A DNA stretch of 56,854 nucleotides from Prochlorococcus sp. AG-402-I23 (GCA_003216915.1 QCIB01000010.1:1-56854), one strand, 5' to 3'; positions 23,206-34,005 are shown, numbered from the stretch's first letter. The notes: a model not told the origin generated them from the sequence alone. Made by a program: numbers and translations.

Positions 23206-24396
23206 TTATGCATTTGGAGATGGCCAAATGTCTCTTACCATAGTTAATAAAATTTGAGCTTCATCATATCTTTCTGAATGCGTTTTACCATTTAATAAAA
23301 ATGTGATGTGAGCCATTTTTCTTCCCAGAATTTCTCGGGATTTGCCATAACAATGAATATTAGAACCCTCAATTTCAGATAACATTTTAATTCTGGTTTC
23401 CATTGAGATTGGGAAATTCTTTTTTAACCCTAGTAGATTTATCATAATTGCACCTTCACAGTTCATTTTAATTTCAGGTGGCATTATCCCAGAAGAAATG
23501 CAAACATATTGATCGAACTGACTTGAAGTGCAAGCTTCAATAGAGAAATGGGCTGAGTTATGCGTTCTAGGAGCTATTTCATTAATTAAAAGACCATTAT
23601 CTCCATAGAAGAATTCAATAGCTAAAACTCCAACGTAATTAAGTTCATTGACTATTGAAGAGAAAATATTTATTGCAAATAAGTTCAAATCATATTCATT
23701 TGTTCCAGGTGCAAGAACCCAATCACAAACATGGTTTGATTGGAACGTCTCAACTATTGGGAAGAATCTTATCTTACCCGTCCTATCTCTCGAACCAACA
23801 AGAGCCAGTTCTTTTTCATACTCTATCCATTCTTCTATTAACCATTCATTAGAACCATTCTCTGTTAAAAAAGAATCTAAATCTTCTTTTGTTTTTATTT
23901 TTCTGTTCCCTTTGCCGTCATATCCACCTTTATTTGATTTTGCCATTAGAGGAAAAGTCCAATTATTGATTTCCTCATCCGAGAGATTTTTAAAATCTTC
24001 AATACTTATCCATTTTGGGCAGGGAATATTCATTCTGTCTATTAATTTTTTTTGAGAAAACCTATCTACTAATGGCTTAATTGCATTAAGGCTTGGAACA
24101 AAAATATCTTTATTGTCAATTAAATTTAATTTATCAATTTTTATCCATTCATTTTCAAAAATTATTTTTTCACACTCATTAATTAATGATTTATTACCTC
24201 TTATCTTTAAAGGATCAGCTTCTATGACATGATCTGCTTTTAAACCAGCAGGATCATCACAAGATTTTGTTTGAACACATACTTCTAGATCTCTTTTTTT
24301 TGCTGCCTCGGTTAACATCAAAGCCAGTTGACCACCTCCAATTATTCCGAGGGAATAATTTTTCTTAATATCGTTTATATTTTTTTTTAAACTCAT
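23206..24396 (-). CDS. purK: 5-(carboxyamino)imidazole ribonucleotide synthase PurK
   Basis: 396-residue ATP-grasp enzyme that converts AIR, ATP and bicarbonate to N5-CAIR in purine synthesis. The N-terminal nucleotide motif is LGIIGGGQLALML (about 17-29). The ATP-grasp core includes FPLMAKSNKGGYDGKGNRKI and INEIAPRTHNSAHFSIEAC. Length is normal for PurK. Starts at ATG, divergent from aroB. Confidence 0.96.
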   Translation of the reverse strand: MSLKKNINDIKKNYSLGIIGGGQLALMLTEAAKKRDLEVCVQTKSCDDPAGLKADHVIEADPLKIRGNKSLINECEKIIFENEWIKIDKLNLIDNKDIFVPSLNAIKPLVDRFSQKKLIDRMNIPCPKWISIEDFKNLSDEEINNWTFPLMAKSNKGGYDGKGNRKIKTKEDLDSFLTENGSNEWLIEEWIEYEKELALVGSRDRTGKIRFFPIVETFQSNHVCDWVLAPGTNEYDLNLFAINIFSSIVNELNYVGVLAIEFFYGDNGLLINEIAPRTHNSAHFSIEACTSSQFDQYVCISSGIMPPEIKMNCEGAIMINLLGLKKNFPISMETRIKMLSEIEGSNIHCYGKSREILGRKMAHITFLLNGKTHSERYDEAQILLTMVRDIWPSPNA

Positions 24397-24521
24397 AGCA
24401 TGATTTTATTACCATTTGTAATTCTTAACAACTGAATTTTTAAGGATCTAGAGCTTAGATTTTGCTAATATATAAATTATTTAATATCAAATATTTATAA
24501 ATATTAACTAGGTAATCAATT

Positions 24522-25613
24522 GTGAATAAAAGAAAAATATTAATCCCATTAGGTTATAAGTCATACGAAGTAACTCTAGAAGCAGGGATACTTAATAATA
24601 TCAGCGAAGAACTTTTAAAAATTGGAATAACAAAGAATAGAAAAATACTTGTGATTTCAAATGAAGAAATATCAAATTTGTATGGAGAAAAATTTTTAAA
24701 TAATTTAAAAGATAATAAATTTCAGGCCAAAATGTTCCTTATCAAGGCTGGAGAATCATATAAAAACTTAAAAACCTTAAGTGAAATATATGATGTAGCA
24801 TTTGAATTTGGCTTAGATAGAAATTCAATAATTATTGCCCTTGGAGGAGGAATTGTTGGAGATGTAAGTGGTTTTGCAGCTGCGACTTGGCTGAGAGGTA
24901 TCGAATATATTCAGATTCCAACAACATTATTATCAATGGTTGATTCATCTGTGGGAGGAAAAACAGGAGTAAATCATCCAAAAGGTAAGAATTTAATTGG
25001 GGCTTTCAATCAACCTAAAGCAGTTTTTATTGATCCAGAAACTTTAAAAAGTTTGCCCAAAAGAGAATTTAGTGCAGGCATGGCCGAAGTAATAAAATAC
25101 GGAGTAATAAGAGATAAAGAACTTTTCGAATACTTAGAAATTGAAAAAAACAAAAATGAACTCTTAAATCTCAAAAATGAATATCTAATTAAAATAATTA
25201 ATAGTTCAATTAAAACAAAGTCTCATATTGTTTCTGAAGACGAACATGAAAATGGTGTTAGAGCAATATTGAATTATGGTCATTCTTTTGGTCACGTTAT
25301 TGAAAATTTATGTGGATACGGCAAATTTCTACATGGTGAGGCAATATCAATTGGTATGAATATTGCGGGGGAAATAGCAATTGAGAAAGGGTTATGGTCT
25401 AAAGAAGAATTAGAGAGACAGAAGAATCTTTTGAAGAGTTACGATCTTCCTACCGAGATCCCCAAAATAAATAAAGAAGACGTTCTAACAATACTTATGG
25501 GCGATAAAAAAGTTCGTGATGGCAAAATGAGATTTATATTACCGAAAGAAATTGGTGCTGTTGATATATATGATGACGTAGAAGATTCATTATTTTTAAA
25601 GTTTTTTTCTTAA
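24522..25613 (+). CDS. aroB: 3-dehydroquinate synthase AroB
   Basis: 363 residues, second step of the shikimate pathway (DAHP to 3-dehydroquinate, NAD+ and a divalent metal). The NAD-binding block [18 protein letters not shown] is at about 106-123, then [15 protein letters not shown], and the metal ligands lie in [13 protein letters not shown] and [14 protein letters not shown] start. The 3' end overlaps the convergent methyltransferase gene by 4 nt. Confidence 0.96.
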   Translation: MNKRKILIPLGYKSYEVTLEAGILNNISEELLKIGITKNRKILVISNEEISNLYGEKFLNNLKDNKFQAKMFLIKAGESYKNLKTLSEIYDVAFEFGLDRNSIIIALGGGIVGDVSGFAAATWLRGIEYIQIPTTLLSMVDSSVGGKTGVNHPKGKNLIGAFNQPKAVFIDPETLKSLPKREFSAGMAEVIKYGVIRDKELFEYLEIEKNKNELLNLKNEYLIKIINSSIKTKSHIVSEDEHENGVRAILNYGHSFGHVIENLCGYGKFLHGEAISIGMNIAGEIAIEKGLWSKEELERQKNLLKSYDLPTEIPKINKEDVLTILMGDKKVRDGKMRFILPKEIGAVDIYDDVEDSLFLKFFS

Positions 25614-26800
25614 CGCAAACAGGTTGAATTTATATTCATTTTCTTCTCATTAAACTTTTTAAAAACAAACCACCTAAAATTACCTAAACAAACAGGATCA
25701 ACGAGTCTAAGTAATGCCTCTCTTCTTAGAAGGGCATTTGATAAATCCTCTTTAATTTCTTTCTGAATCCCATAAAGTCTCTCTGCCAATCCAAGTGCCA
25801 ATAAAGCCTCACCTTGTTTAGTTATTCCAACATTATCAAATCCAAGAGTCTCAGCATCATTAATTAAAGTTTCTATGCACACATGAGATGTTAAATCGCA
25901 ATTTCCAGGAGAATCTAGGACATTATTCGTCATTTTTTGATTTTCATAAGAAACTATTGTCCCATCAAAATTCTTAGAGGTGTAGTATTTTTTGGCTTCT
26001 TTAGCGTAATCAATTATCAATAAAATTCCATTATTAATTTTTTGATAAATAGCTTTTAACCATTTTGAGTTATCTATATGCCATTCTGTCGTCCATCCTT
26101 CAAGAGCGTCTTCAGGCGGAATAGTGATCCCCAACTCACTTTTAGCAAGTTCAATACTTTTTCTCAATTCACTTGTAATTGGCATTTCATCAAAATATAA
26201 TTTATGAGATTTTTTGTCTATAGAAATTGCTTGTCGAAGTAATTTTCCTTTTGAGAAGGTTATTCTCTCTACTGGCAAAGCATCCAAAACCTCATTTGCA
26301 AGAACTATTCCATTTATATTATTTTCCTCTACTTCTTCCAAACCTTTCCATAAAATATCAATGCCTAAGTTTAAAAATTCTTCCAATTTATTTTTTTGTT
26401 TTTCTACCATCCCTTCATTGGGTTCAATAATTACAAAAGAAACTCCTTCCAAAAAATTCTTGTTATTTCCTAAAAAATATTTAATTAATCCACTCATAAA
26501 ACTTCCATCTCCTGCTCCAAATTCAATTACAGCTAATTTCTGATTAGAAAAAAAACTATTTTTGAACTGAATCAACCAATCTTCTATTTGTTTACCAACC
26601 AAAAAAGCAAAATCATCAGATAAAGAGGGTGATGTGACAAAATCTCCTCGAACGCCTAACTCAGCTTTACCGCTGCCGTAATAACCATTAATAGGATCAT
26701 TTAATGCGAAATTCATAAAGTCATAAAAACTTATAGTCCCACCCATTTTTATTATTTTTTTTACTAACCAATCTGGATTATTCGCGGGTAAGCTATTCAT
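25610..26800 (-). CDS. SAM-dependent methyltransferase, MidA/NDUFAF7 family
   Basis: 396 residues. The N-terminal segment contains [10 protein letters not shown] and [20 protein letters not shown], typical of the family. The SAM site is [28 protein letters not shown] follows. The eukaryotic relative methylates an arginine of a complex I subunit; a role in NDH-1 assembly is possible but only inferred. It starts only 31 bp from the divergent TPM gene, so their promoters must overlap. Confidence 0.88.
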   Translation of the reverse strand: MNSLPANNPDWLVKKIIKMGGTISFYDFMNFALNDPINGYYGSGKAELGVRGDFVTSPSLSDDFAFLVGKQIEDWLIQFKNSFFSNQKLAVIEFGAGDGSFMSGLIKYFLGNNKNFLEGVSFVIIEPNEGMVEKQKNKLEEFLNLGIDILWKGLEEVEENNINGIVLANEVLDALPVERITFSKGKLLRQAISIDKKSHKLYFDEMPITSELRKSIELAKSELGITIPPEDALEGWTTEWHIDNSKWLKAIYQKINNGILLIIDYAKEAKKYYTSKNFDGTIVSYENQKMTNNVLDSPGNCDLTSHVCIETLINDAETLGFDNVGITKQGEALLALGLAERLYGIQKEIKEDLSNALLRREALLRLVDPVCLGNFRWFVFKKFNEKKMNINSTCLR

Positions 26801-26831
26801 CGGTGAAAATATAAAAAGACAGAACTTATTT

Positions 26832-27629
26832 ATGCCTTCAAAGATTAACTATTTATTAGGAATATTTCTATCTATATTAGTTTTAATTTCAAATAAACCC
26901 GTTTTCGCGATAAATAATCCAAATCTCTTACCAGAAGAAAAAACACCAGTAATTGATTTAGCTAAAACATTAAGCCCTAATCAGAAAAAATCTCTAGAGG
27001 AAAAGCTCAATAATCTAGAAATTGAAAGTGGGTGGAAAATTAAATATTTATCTCAGTTTGAAAGTTCTCCTGGTAGCGCAATAAAGGACTATTGGGATTT
27101 AGATGAGACAAGTTTATTGATAGTTGCAGATCCTAGAGGGGGAAATTTGCTGAACTTTAACGTCGGCGAGGCTTATTTTAATTTTATGCCAAGGTTATTT
27201 TGGGTTGAACTTCAAACAAGATTTGGCAACCAATACTATGTTAAAGATCACGGTGAGGATGGTGCAGTATTAGATGCAATTGATTCAGTAAAGATTTGCC
27301 TCGAAAGAGGAGGATGTCAAGTTGTCCCTGGCCTACCCAAAGAGCAATATATATGGACTTTATGTACATCTATTCTTGGAGGTTTAGTAGCAGGTTTCGC
27401 ATCTGCTCCAAGAAAAGAAGGTCAAGTCATATCAATGGGATTTTTAGCTCTTCTTTCTCCTTTGTGGGGAATGTTATTTGGAATTTTTGGTTTGGCACCG
27501 ATAATATCCAGAACAAATGATTTATTACCTTTATTTAAAAATGGTTTGGCTTTTACAGCCGCAGGAATTGCGGGTTATATCTTGTCTCAAACATTATTTT
27601 CAAGATATGAAAAGCCCAAAAATACTTAA
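26832..27629 (+). CDS. TPM-domain thylakoid protein, Psb32/TLP18.3-like
   Basis: 265 residues. A signal peptide (cleavage near AINNP, about residue 26) is followed by a TPM domain with LAKTLSPNQKKSLEEKLNNL and NFNVGEAYFNFMPRLFWVE. A C-terminal membrane region includes two to three helices (SILGGLVAGFASAP, GFLALLSPLWGMLFGIFGL). Psb32 and TLP18.3 support photosystem II repair in the lumen; that role is inferred. Confidence 0.82.
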   Translation: MPSKINYLLGIFLSILVLISNKPVFAINNPNLLPEEKTPVIDLAKTLSPNQKKSLEEKLNNLEIESGWKIKYLSQFESSPGSAIKDYWDLDETSLLIVADPRGGNLLNFNVGEAYFNFMPRLFWVELQTRFGNQYYVKDHGEDGAVLDAIDSVKICLERGGCQVVPGLPKEQYIWTLCTSILGGLVAGFASAPRKEGQVISMGFLALLSPLWGMLFGIFGLAPIISRTNDLLPLFKNGLAFTAAGIAGYILSQTLFSRYEKPKNT

Positions 27630-27652
27630 AATATGAACAAAAATATCTAATC

Positions 27653-28486
27653 CTAAAAAAATTTTTCTTCTTCACGAATTTCACCAGATTCTGAATACCA
27701 TCGATGAGAAACATGACTTAATCCCTTTTTTTTAAACTCAATCCATGAAAAGTTAATTAGTAATTTCCCATCTTCATCAGTTTTATATCTTGGCACCACA
27801 GCAGTATTGAAATAAATTGTTCCTTTGCTATCAATTTTAAACATCTCTCTTAAACCAAGATTTCTTTTAAGCCGGTTGTGCATATGACCAAAAATTACAA
27901 GATCAACTTTTCTTCTCTTTTGTATTTGAGAAATAGCCACAGATAAATCTCTATCTCCCCAATCTAATGAGGGTAATTTCCAGTCTTTCCCGCAAATGCT
28001 TTTAGGTTCTGAGCCTAAACCCGAGGGGCCAGCATGAGACATAATTATTAAAGGTATATCTTCGACACTCTCTTCTGAACATTTGATAATTTTATTTATT
28101 GAATCTTGTTCGGTGATAGGTCCATAAACACCTTTAACTTCTTTCGAAAGATAATAGCCACCGCCAGAACTACATGGTCTAGCAGACAATAAATTTATTT
28201 GATTATCAAAAACTTTCAAATCCCATGCACAATATTTTTCACCAAGAACACGTATCTGCTTTGAGAGAGTTTCGCCTGTAGAATCTTTCCCTCTATCATG
28301 ATTGCCTAAAATCACAAAAGTAGGAATTTTGATCTCATTGATTTTCTTAATTATTTTGACACTCCCATCAGAAATATCACCAACAAATAAAACAATATTT
28401 GGTTTGATAATCGATAAAACTTTCAAGTCTAATTCAGACCATTGACCATGACAGTCACCAACAATAGCAATTTTTAAATTTGTCAG
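27653..28486 (-). CDS. Metallophosphoesterase (TIGR04168-like), probable CTG start
   Basis: Calcineurin-like fold: GDCHG near the N-terminus, VGDISD, GNHDRGKD, MSHAGPSG and GHMHNRL. The first metal block (KIAIVGDCHGQW) lies upstream of the first ordinary start (TTG 28426), and no ATG, GTG or TTG occurs before the upstream stop. CTG at 28484-28486 would give MTNLKIAIVGDCHGQW and is my choice; ATT at 28487-28489 is the alternative. It is divergent from nadA. Probably a phosphodiesterase or nucleotidase; substrate unknown. Confidence 0.78.
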   Translation of the reverse strand: MTNLKIAIVGDCHGQWSELDLKVLSIIKPNIVLFVGDISDGSVKIIKKINEIKIPTFVILGNHDRGKDSTGETLSKQIRVLGEKYCAWDLKVFDNQINLLSARPCSSGGGYYLSKEVKGVYGPITEQDSINKIIKCSEESVEDIPLIIMSHAGPSGLGSEPKSICGKDWKLPSLDWGDRDLSVAISQIQKRRKVDLVIFGHMHNRLKRNLGLREMFKIDSKGTIYFNTAVVPRYKTDEDGKLLINFSWIEFKKKGLSHVSHRWYSESGEIREEEKFF

Positions 28487-28535
28487 AATTTTTTCTGTTT
28501 AAAGGCATATAATCTATTTAGAGATATTCTAAATC

Positions 28536-29504
28536 CTGACCAGTATAACTTCTACTGCAAAACAGAAATCATTTCAAAACGAAGAGGATTTGATTTCTGA
28601 AATAAAGGAGCATTGCAAAAATGCTAATGCAATTATTCTTGCGCACTATTATCAAGCTCCAGAGATTCAGGAAATTGCAGATTTTATTGGCGATTCATTA
28701 GATCTATCTAGGAAAGCTGCTAATAATGATGCAGATATAATAATTTTTTGCGGCGTGCACTTCATGGCCGAAACCGCAAAAATACTTAGCCCTAATAAAA
28801 CAGTCCTACTACCAGATATTGACGCGGGATGCTCGTTAGCAGACGATTGTCCCTCAGATAAATTTCAAAAGTTCAGGGAAGAAAATCCAGATCACTATGT
28901 CGTAAGTTATATAAATTGCACTGCAGAAGTAAAAGCTCAAAGTGATCTGATATGTACAAGCAGTAATGCAGTCTCATTAATTAAAAAGATACCTGAAGAT
29001 AAAAAGATAATATTTGCACCAGATCAGAACCTTGGGAGATGGGTACAGAAAAATTCAGGAAGAGATCTTAAATTATGGCCTGGCAGCTGTATTGTTCATG
29101 AATCATTTAGTGAAGAAGCACTACTAAAACTAAAATACCAAAATCCAGGATCAAAAGTAATTGCTCATCCTGAATGTAGTCAAAATTTACTACTTCTCTC
29201 AGACTTTATTGGATCAACAAGTAAACTGCTTGATTTCGTAAGTAAAGATCCATCTAAAACTTACATGGTATTAACCGAACCTGGAATAATACACCAAATG
29301 AAGAAGAAAGAACCTAACAAAATTTTTATTGAAGTCCCCGACATAGAGGGTTGTAAATGTAACGAGTGTCCATATATGAAATTAAATACTTTAGAAAAAA
29401 TTCTTGATTGTTTGAAAAATAATTCCCCGTCTATCGAACTTGACCCGGAAATAATAAGAAGAGCCTATGTACCGATAAAGAGAATGTTGGATATGAGTAA
29501 TTAA
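28536..29504 (+). CDS. nadA: Quinolinate synthase NadA, probable CTG start
   Basis: [4Fe-4S] enzyme that makes quinolinate from iminoaspartate and dihydroxyacetone phosphate in NAD synthesis. Cysteines appear in IIFCGVHFMAETAKIL, NCTAEVKAQSDLICTSSNAV and EGCKCNECPYMK. From the TTG at 28590 the protein has 304 residues. An in-frame CTG at 28536 (LTSITSTAKQKSFQNEE before DLISEIKE) would give an MTSIT start typical of the family, and no ATG, GTG or TTG occurs between the upstream stop and 28590. Overlaps ctpA by 4 nt at the 3' end. Confidence 0.92.
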   Translation: MTSITSTAKQKSFQNEEDLISEIKEHCKNANAIILAHYYQAPEIQEIADFIGDSLDLSRKAANNDADIIIFCGVHFMAETAKILSPNKTVLLPDIDAGCSLADDCPSDKFQKFREENPDHYVVSYINCTAEVKAQSDLICTSSNAVSLIKKIPEDKKIIFAPDQNLGRWVQKNSGRDLKLWPGSCIVHESFSEEALLKLKYQNPGSKVIAHPECSQNLLLLSDFIGSTSKLLDFVSKDPSKTYMVLTEPGIIHQMKKKEPNKIFIEVPDIEGCKCNECPYMKLNTLEKILDCLKNNSPSIELDPEIIRRAYVPIKRMLDMSN

Positions 29505-30835
29505 TTCAATGAAAATACTTTATTTTCCTTATTAATTTTCAGGAATGCATTAAGATTAGTAGTGTTTGGATTAAATTTACTTATATGATTATTTTTTTTA
29601 ATTATATTTACTAGCTCTTTTTCACCAGCTCTATATTGTTTATCTTTTCTAGTTCCAATTTCTCTTTGCAGAATAGGGTTTATATTCATTTTTACTTCTA
29701 TATCTGGAATAATTCCAGATTTATTTATATCAGTGCCGTTCGGAGTTAAATACTTAGCGACTGTAACAGTTAGGCCTGAACCATCAACTAATGTTCTCAT
29801 AGATTGAACTAGACCTTTACCAAACGTTTTCTTCCCAACTAATTTTCCTCTTTTGTTATCTTTTATTGCACCAGAAACTATTTCACTAGCACTAGCAGAA
29901 CCCTCATTAACCAATACAACTAAGGGCTTTTTTGTAAGAGCTTGACCGTTTCCTTTTTTCGTTTCTTTTAAACCATCTTTACTTACTGTACTTACTATTA
30001 CTCCTTTGTTAATGAAGTGCCTTGAGATATCAATGCTTGATTCTAATAAACCTCCTGGGTTACTTCTCAAGTCAAGAACATATCCTGCGACTTTTTTTGT
30101 TTCTAAATCCTTAATAGCATCTCTAGTTTCTTTTGATGCATTTGCATTAAATTGTTTAATTCTTAGATAGCCAATTAAAAAGCCATTTTTTGTTTGATTG
30201 ACTTTACTTGATACAGATTTTATTTCAATTTTTTCTCTTGATAAAGTCTTAAAAAAGGATTGAGAACCTCTAAGAATTTCAAGCTTTACTTTAGTACCTC
30301 TTTGTCCTCTTATTAATTTCACGGCCTCCTCAATATTCATACCTTCAGTAGAAATATCATCTATAGATAATATTTTATCTCTAGCTTTAATTCCAGCATC
30401 AAATGCAGGGGTGTCCTCTATGGGAGAAATAATTATTAAATCATCAGATTCTTTATCTTTAACTATTTGGATACCAACTCCAGTTAATTCGCCAGAGGTA
30501 TCAATTCTCATTTGATTAAATTCCTTAGGTTCTAAAAATCTTGTATAAGAATCATCTAAATTAGAAAGCATATCTCTAATCGCATCATATGCTTCATTGC
30601 TGTCTGAATATGTTTTTGATAAAACTTCTTTTCTTAGATTAATCCAATTGGACTTTTGAAATTTGCCGCTTGAATCAAGAAAATCTCTATATACAATTTG
30701 CCAAACATGATCAATTACTTCTTTATAACTATTATTTAAAACTGTTGCCTCTGCAAAATTATTTAAAAATAGCCCAGAAAAGGATGTCGCAAACAGAAAT
30801 ATATATTTTTTTTTAAGCAATTTTCTTATCTTCAA
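29501..30835 (-). CDS. ctpA: Carboxyl-terminal processing protease CtpA-like
   Basis: 444 residues. Signal peptide or anchor (KKKYIFLFATSFSGLFLNNF), then a PDZ domain (GELTGVGIQIVKDKES ... GIKARDKILSIDDI). The S41 serine protease core has the catalytic Ser in NEGSASASEIVSG and Lys in GKKTFGKGLVQSM. In cyanobacteria CtpA matures the photosystem II D1 protein in the lumen; close paralogues CtpB and CtpC exist, so the exact member is inferred. Confidence 0.88.
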   Translation of the reverse strand: MKIRKLLKKKYIFLFATSFSGLFLNNFAEATVLNNSYKEVIDHVWQIVYRDFLDSSGKFQKSNWINLRKEVLSKTYSDSNEAYDAIRDMLSNLDDSYTRFLEPKEFNQMRIDTSGELTGVGIQIVKDKESDDLIIISPIEDTPAFDAGIKARDKILSIDDISTEGMNIEEAVKLIRGQRGTKVKLEILRGSQSFFKTLSREKIEIKSVSSKVNQTKNGFLIGYLRIKQFNANASKETRDAIKDLETKKVAGYVLDLRSNPGGLLESSIDISRHFINKGVIVSTVSKDGLKETKKGNGQALTKKPLVVLVNEGSASASEIVSGAIKDNKRGKLVGKKTFGKGLVQSMRTLVDGSGLTVTVAKYLTPNGTDINKSGIIPDIEVKMNINPILQREIGTRKDKQYRAGEKELVNIIKKNNHISKFNPNTTNLNAFLKINKENKVFSLN

Positions 30836-30896
30836 GTAATTCGATATTTTTTATTATAAAAAGAATTTATTTATAATTCAAAAATTTGACAAATCC

Positions 30897-32114
30897 TTAA
30901 GGATCAATCCACTTCCCATCATCCTTAATTAGTTGGATTAAAGCATTAACCCCCTCATCTTCAGGTACTCTTTTTATCTCTTCTTTCCTTCTATATAAGG
31001 CAATAGTTCCTTTACCTTTTCCAACATAACCATAATCAGCATCTGCCATTTCTCCTGGCCCATTAACAATACATCCCATTATTGCTATATCTAGACCCGT
31101 TAAATGCGAGGTGGCGTTCCTAACTTTATCTACAACTTCTTCTAGATTGAAAAGTGTTCTACCACAACTAGGGCAACTGATGTATTCAACCATTGTTTTT
31201 CTTAATCCTAAAGATTGCAAAATTGAATAGCACACTGGTATTTCCTTTTCTGGAGCTTCTGTTAAGGAAACCCTGATGGTATCTCCTAATCCCTCTGCTA
31301 AAAGTGTTCCAATTCCAGCAGTACTTTTAATCCTTCCATAATCACCATCACCAGCTTCGGTCACACCCAAATGTAAGGGATAGTTATATCCTTCTGAGTC
31401 AAGCCTATCTGCAATCATTCTGTAAGCTGCCATCATGACCGGAGCCCTAGAAGCTTTCATAGAAATAATTATGTTATGAAAATCAAGCTCATCACAAATT
31501 TTGACGAACTCCATCGCAGATTCTGTCATTCCTAATGGCGTATCTCCATAAGTAAAAAGCATCCTCTCAGATAAAGACCCATGATTAACTCCAATCCTTA
31601 GAGCTTTGTTTTCAGCCTTTAAAACTTCAACTAAAGGAGTAAATCTTTTAAGTATTGTTTGCTTAATAGTTTCAAATTCCTCATCTGTATATTCAGTTCT
31701 TGTAGGGTCTGATTTTTCAAAAACAAACAATCCAGGATTAATTCTTACTTTATCAACATGTTTTGCAACTTCCATTGCAATTTTCATACCATTATGGTGA
31801 ACATCAGCCACCAAGGGGGTGTTGATATTATTTTCTAATAATTTTACCTTTATATCTCCTACTGCTTTGGCATGTGCTAAGGAAGGGACAGTTAACCTTA
31901 CTATTTCACAACCCACTTCATGAAGTCTTTTGATAGCTAAGTAAGCATTTTCGACATCCATTGTATCTTCATTTATCATCGATTGAACTCTTACTGGATA
32001 ATCACTTCCAATAGCTACATCACCCACCATTACTGTTCTAGTTATCCTTCTCTCAATATGAGTTGAATATCTTTTGGAGAGACTATTAACCTCTTTTGAT
32101 TGAGTTAATGACAT
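30897..32114 (-). CDS. ispG: 4-hydroxy-3-methylbut-2-enyl diphosphate synthase IspG (GcpE)
   Basis: 405-residue [4Fe-4S] enzyme of the MEP isoprenoid pathway, converting MEcPP to HMBPP with electrons from ferredoxin. Iron-sulfur cysteines are in [12 protein letters not shown] and [20 protein letters not shown], and the TIM-barrel blocks [11 protein letters not shown] and [14 protein letters not shown] are present. ATG start. Confidence 0.96.
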   Translation of the reverse strand: MSLTQSKEVNSLSKRYSTHIERRITRTVMVGDVAIGSDYPVRVQSMINEDTMDVENAYLAIKRLHEVGCEIVRLTVPSLAHAKAVGDIKVKLLENNINTPLVADVHHNGMKIAMEVAKHVDKVRINPGLFVFEKSDPTRTEYTDEEFETIKQTILKRFTPLVEVLKAENKALRIGVNHGSLSERMLFTYGDTPLGMTESAMEFVKICDELDFHNIIISMKASRAPVMMAAYRMIADRLDSEGYNYPLHLGVTEAGDGDYGRIKSTAGIGTLLAEGLGDTIRVSLTEAPEKEIPVCYSILQSLGLRKTMVEYISCPSCGRTLFNLEEVVDKVRNATSHLTGLDIAIMGCIVNGPGEMADADYGYVGKGKGTIALYRRKEEIKRVPEDEGVNALIQLIKDDGKWIDP

Positions 32115-32149
32115 TAAAATTCTTGATATTCAAAAAGGATTTCACTAAA

Positions 32150-32653
32150 TTATACGGCATATAGTTTACCACTTACATTCTCTAGGTCTTTCAAAGTTAG
32201 ATGGTAAGGTTTATTGATTTCTTTTGAAGGAAATCTCAACAAATAAGATGGATGGAAAATTACCATAATTTCTCTCCCATCTTTTTTAATCCATTGACCT
32301 CTTAAATTACTTATAGGATCTTTAACTTCTAAAATAGCTCTCATAGCAGTAGAACCAGTAAGTAATATAAATTTTGGATCAACTAGCTTTATTTGCTGTA
32401 ATAACCAAGGTTTATGAATATTAATTTCTCTAGCAGTGGGTTTTCTATTATTTGGTGGACGACATTTAATTACATTACAAAAATAAACATCCTTCTTATA
32501 GTCAATCCCTGCTTTTATTAATAATTCGTTTAATAACTTACCTGATTTACCTACATATGGTTTTCCTTCTAAATCTTCCTGTACTCCAGGTGCTTCACCA
32601 ATTATTAACAAATCTGCAAATACACTTCCTCTCCCAATTACTAACCTTTTCAC
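32150..32653 (-). CDS. Family 4-like uracil-DNA glycosylase lacking Fe-S ligands
   Basis: 167 residues from a GTG start. Motif A is GEAPGVQED (19-27) and motif B is HPSYLLRF (134-141), both typical of family 4 UDGs. Classic members hold a [4Fe-4S] cluster with four cysteines. Here the N-terminal CxxC pair is absent, no in-frame upstream DNA encodes it, and of the later pair only C64 (KCRPP) remains while the second is His80 (NIHKPW). It may excise uracil without a cluster or have another role. Confidence 0.82.
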   Translation of the reverse strand: MKRLVIGRGSVFADLLIIGEAPGVQEDLEGKPYVGKSGKLLNELLIKAGIDYKKDVYFCNVIKCRPPNNRKPTAREINIHKPWLLQQIKLVDPKFILLTGSTAMRAILEVKDPISNLRGQWIKKDGREIMVIFHPSYLLRFPSKEINKPYHLTLKDLENVSGKLYAV

Positions 32654-32814
32654 CGAAAATAAAACTTTAAATATTTTTATCTTAAGAACTCAAAACATGA
32701 AAATAAAATAGATTAAGAAAATGAACTAAATTAAACCATAGTGTGATAATTTTATTTATTGTTAATTTATGCATTTGTCATTATTAAAAGTCATATTTGA
32801 AAAGTCATAAGTCA

Positions 32815-33993
32815 ATGAGTCAAGTTAATTTATCTGATCGGGCACTTTCAATTGAGCCTTCTCTTACATTGCAGATAAGTGCTAAAGCAAATCAATTATC
32901 TGCAGAAGGAGTAGATATTTGCAATTTAAGTGCAGGAGAACCTGATTTTGATGCCCCAAAAGAAGTTATAGAGGCTACAAGTAAAGCTATATTTGATGGA
33001 TTTACAAAGTACGGGCCCGCAGCGGGGAATTTAGATCTCCGAAAAGCAATTGCAAATAAACTTCAAATTCAAAACGATTTAAATTATGAATTTGAAAATG
33101 TAATGGTCACAAATGGTGCTAAGCAAGCAATATATAATCTTTTCCAAGTCTTGTTAAATACTGGAGACGAAGTTATTATTCCTTCTCCATATTGGTTAAG
33201 TTATCCCCAGATGGTTAGATTGGCGGGTGGGAAGCCAATTTTTACAAATTCTTCTGCAGAAGATGGATTCAAAATAAATATAAAAGATTTGAAGTCTAAA
33301 GTCTCTTCAAAAACTAAATTTATAATTATCAATTCTCCTAATAACCCTACAGGAAGAGTTATGTCAAAGGAAGAATTATTACAAATTGCCGATTTAGCCA
33401 GAGAAAATCCAAATATCAATATTCTATCTGATGAGATTTACGAACTAATCCTTAAAAAAGAATTTAAACACTACAGTTTATCTTCATTAGCAAATGACTT
33501 AAAAGATAGGATTTTTATAATAAATGGATTTGCGAAAGGATGGGCTATGACAGGTTGGAGGATAGGTTATTTAGTAGGTCCCAAAGATGTAATCAAAGCA
33601 TCCTCATCATTACAAAGTCAAAGTACAAGTAATGTTTGCTCTTTTGTTCAAAAAGGTGCTTTAGAGGCTTTAAAAATTAATAATGAATTTTTCTCAATGA
33701 TAAATAGCCATTATGATCAAAGAAGAAGTCTTCTCTATGAGGGCCTTAAAAATATAAATGGAATTTATATTGAAGAACCTAATGGAGCATTTTACGCATT
33801 TCCAAAATTACCTAACTCTTCAATTAATTCCGTTGATTTCTGTAACAAAGCTCTTCAAGATTATGGATTAGTTGTTGTACCTGGGAAAGCTTTTGGGGCT
33901 GACGAATGTATAAGAATTTCTTGTGCCGCTTCTGAGGTTAAAATAAAAGATGGACTAGAAAGGGTTGAAAAAGCAATTTCTAAATATTATTGA
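32815..33993 (+). CDS. Class I aminotransferase (aspartate aminotransferase type)
   Basis: PLP enzyme of 392 residues from the ATG at 32815 (MSQVNLSDRALSIEPS); an in-frame TTG at 32797 would add six residues. Motifs are LSAGEPDFDAP, NGAKQAIYNLFQVLL, NSPNNPTGRV, and the PLP lysine in INGFAKGWAMTGWRIGYL. It probably interconverts aspartate/2-oxoglutarate and oxaloacetate/glutamate. It precedes phnD by 12 bp and could share its transcript. Confidence 0.9.
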   Translation: MSQVNLSDRALSIEPSLTLQISAKANQLSAEGVDICNLSAGEPDFDAPKEVIEATSKAIFDGFTKYGPAAGNLDLRKAIANKLQIQNDLNYEFENVMVTNGAKQAIYNLFQVLLNTGDEVIIPSPYWLSYPQMVRLAGGKPIFTNSSAEDGFKINIKDLKSKVSSKTKFIIINSPNNPTGRVMSKEELLQIADLARENPNINILSDEIYELILKKEFKHYSLSSLANDLKDRIFIINGFAKGWAMTGWRIGYLVGPKDVIKASSSLQSQSTSNVCSFVQKGALEALKINNEFFSMINSHYDQRRSLLYEGLKNINGIYIEEPNGAFYAFPKLPNSSINSVDFCNKALQDYGLVVVPGKAFGADECIRISCAASEVKIKDGLERVEKAISKYY

Positions 33994-34005
33994 TTAAAGT
34001 TCATT

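Noticed and set aside
22998..23243. Open frame of 81 codons on the plus strand
   Set aside because: Lies over the predicted 6S RNA next to purK; composition is unlike local proteins and it has no good start or ribosome site.
23648..24055. Plus-strand frame of 135 codons
   Set aside because: Antisense shadow of purK.
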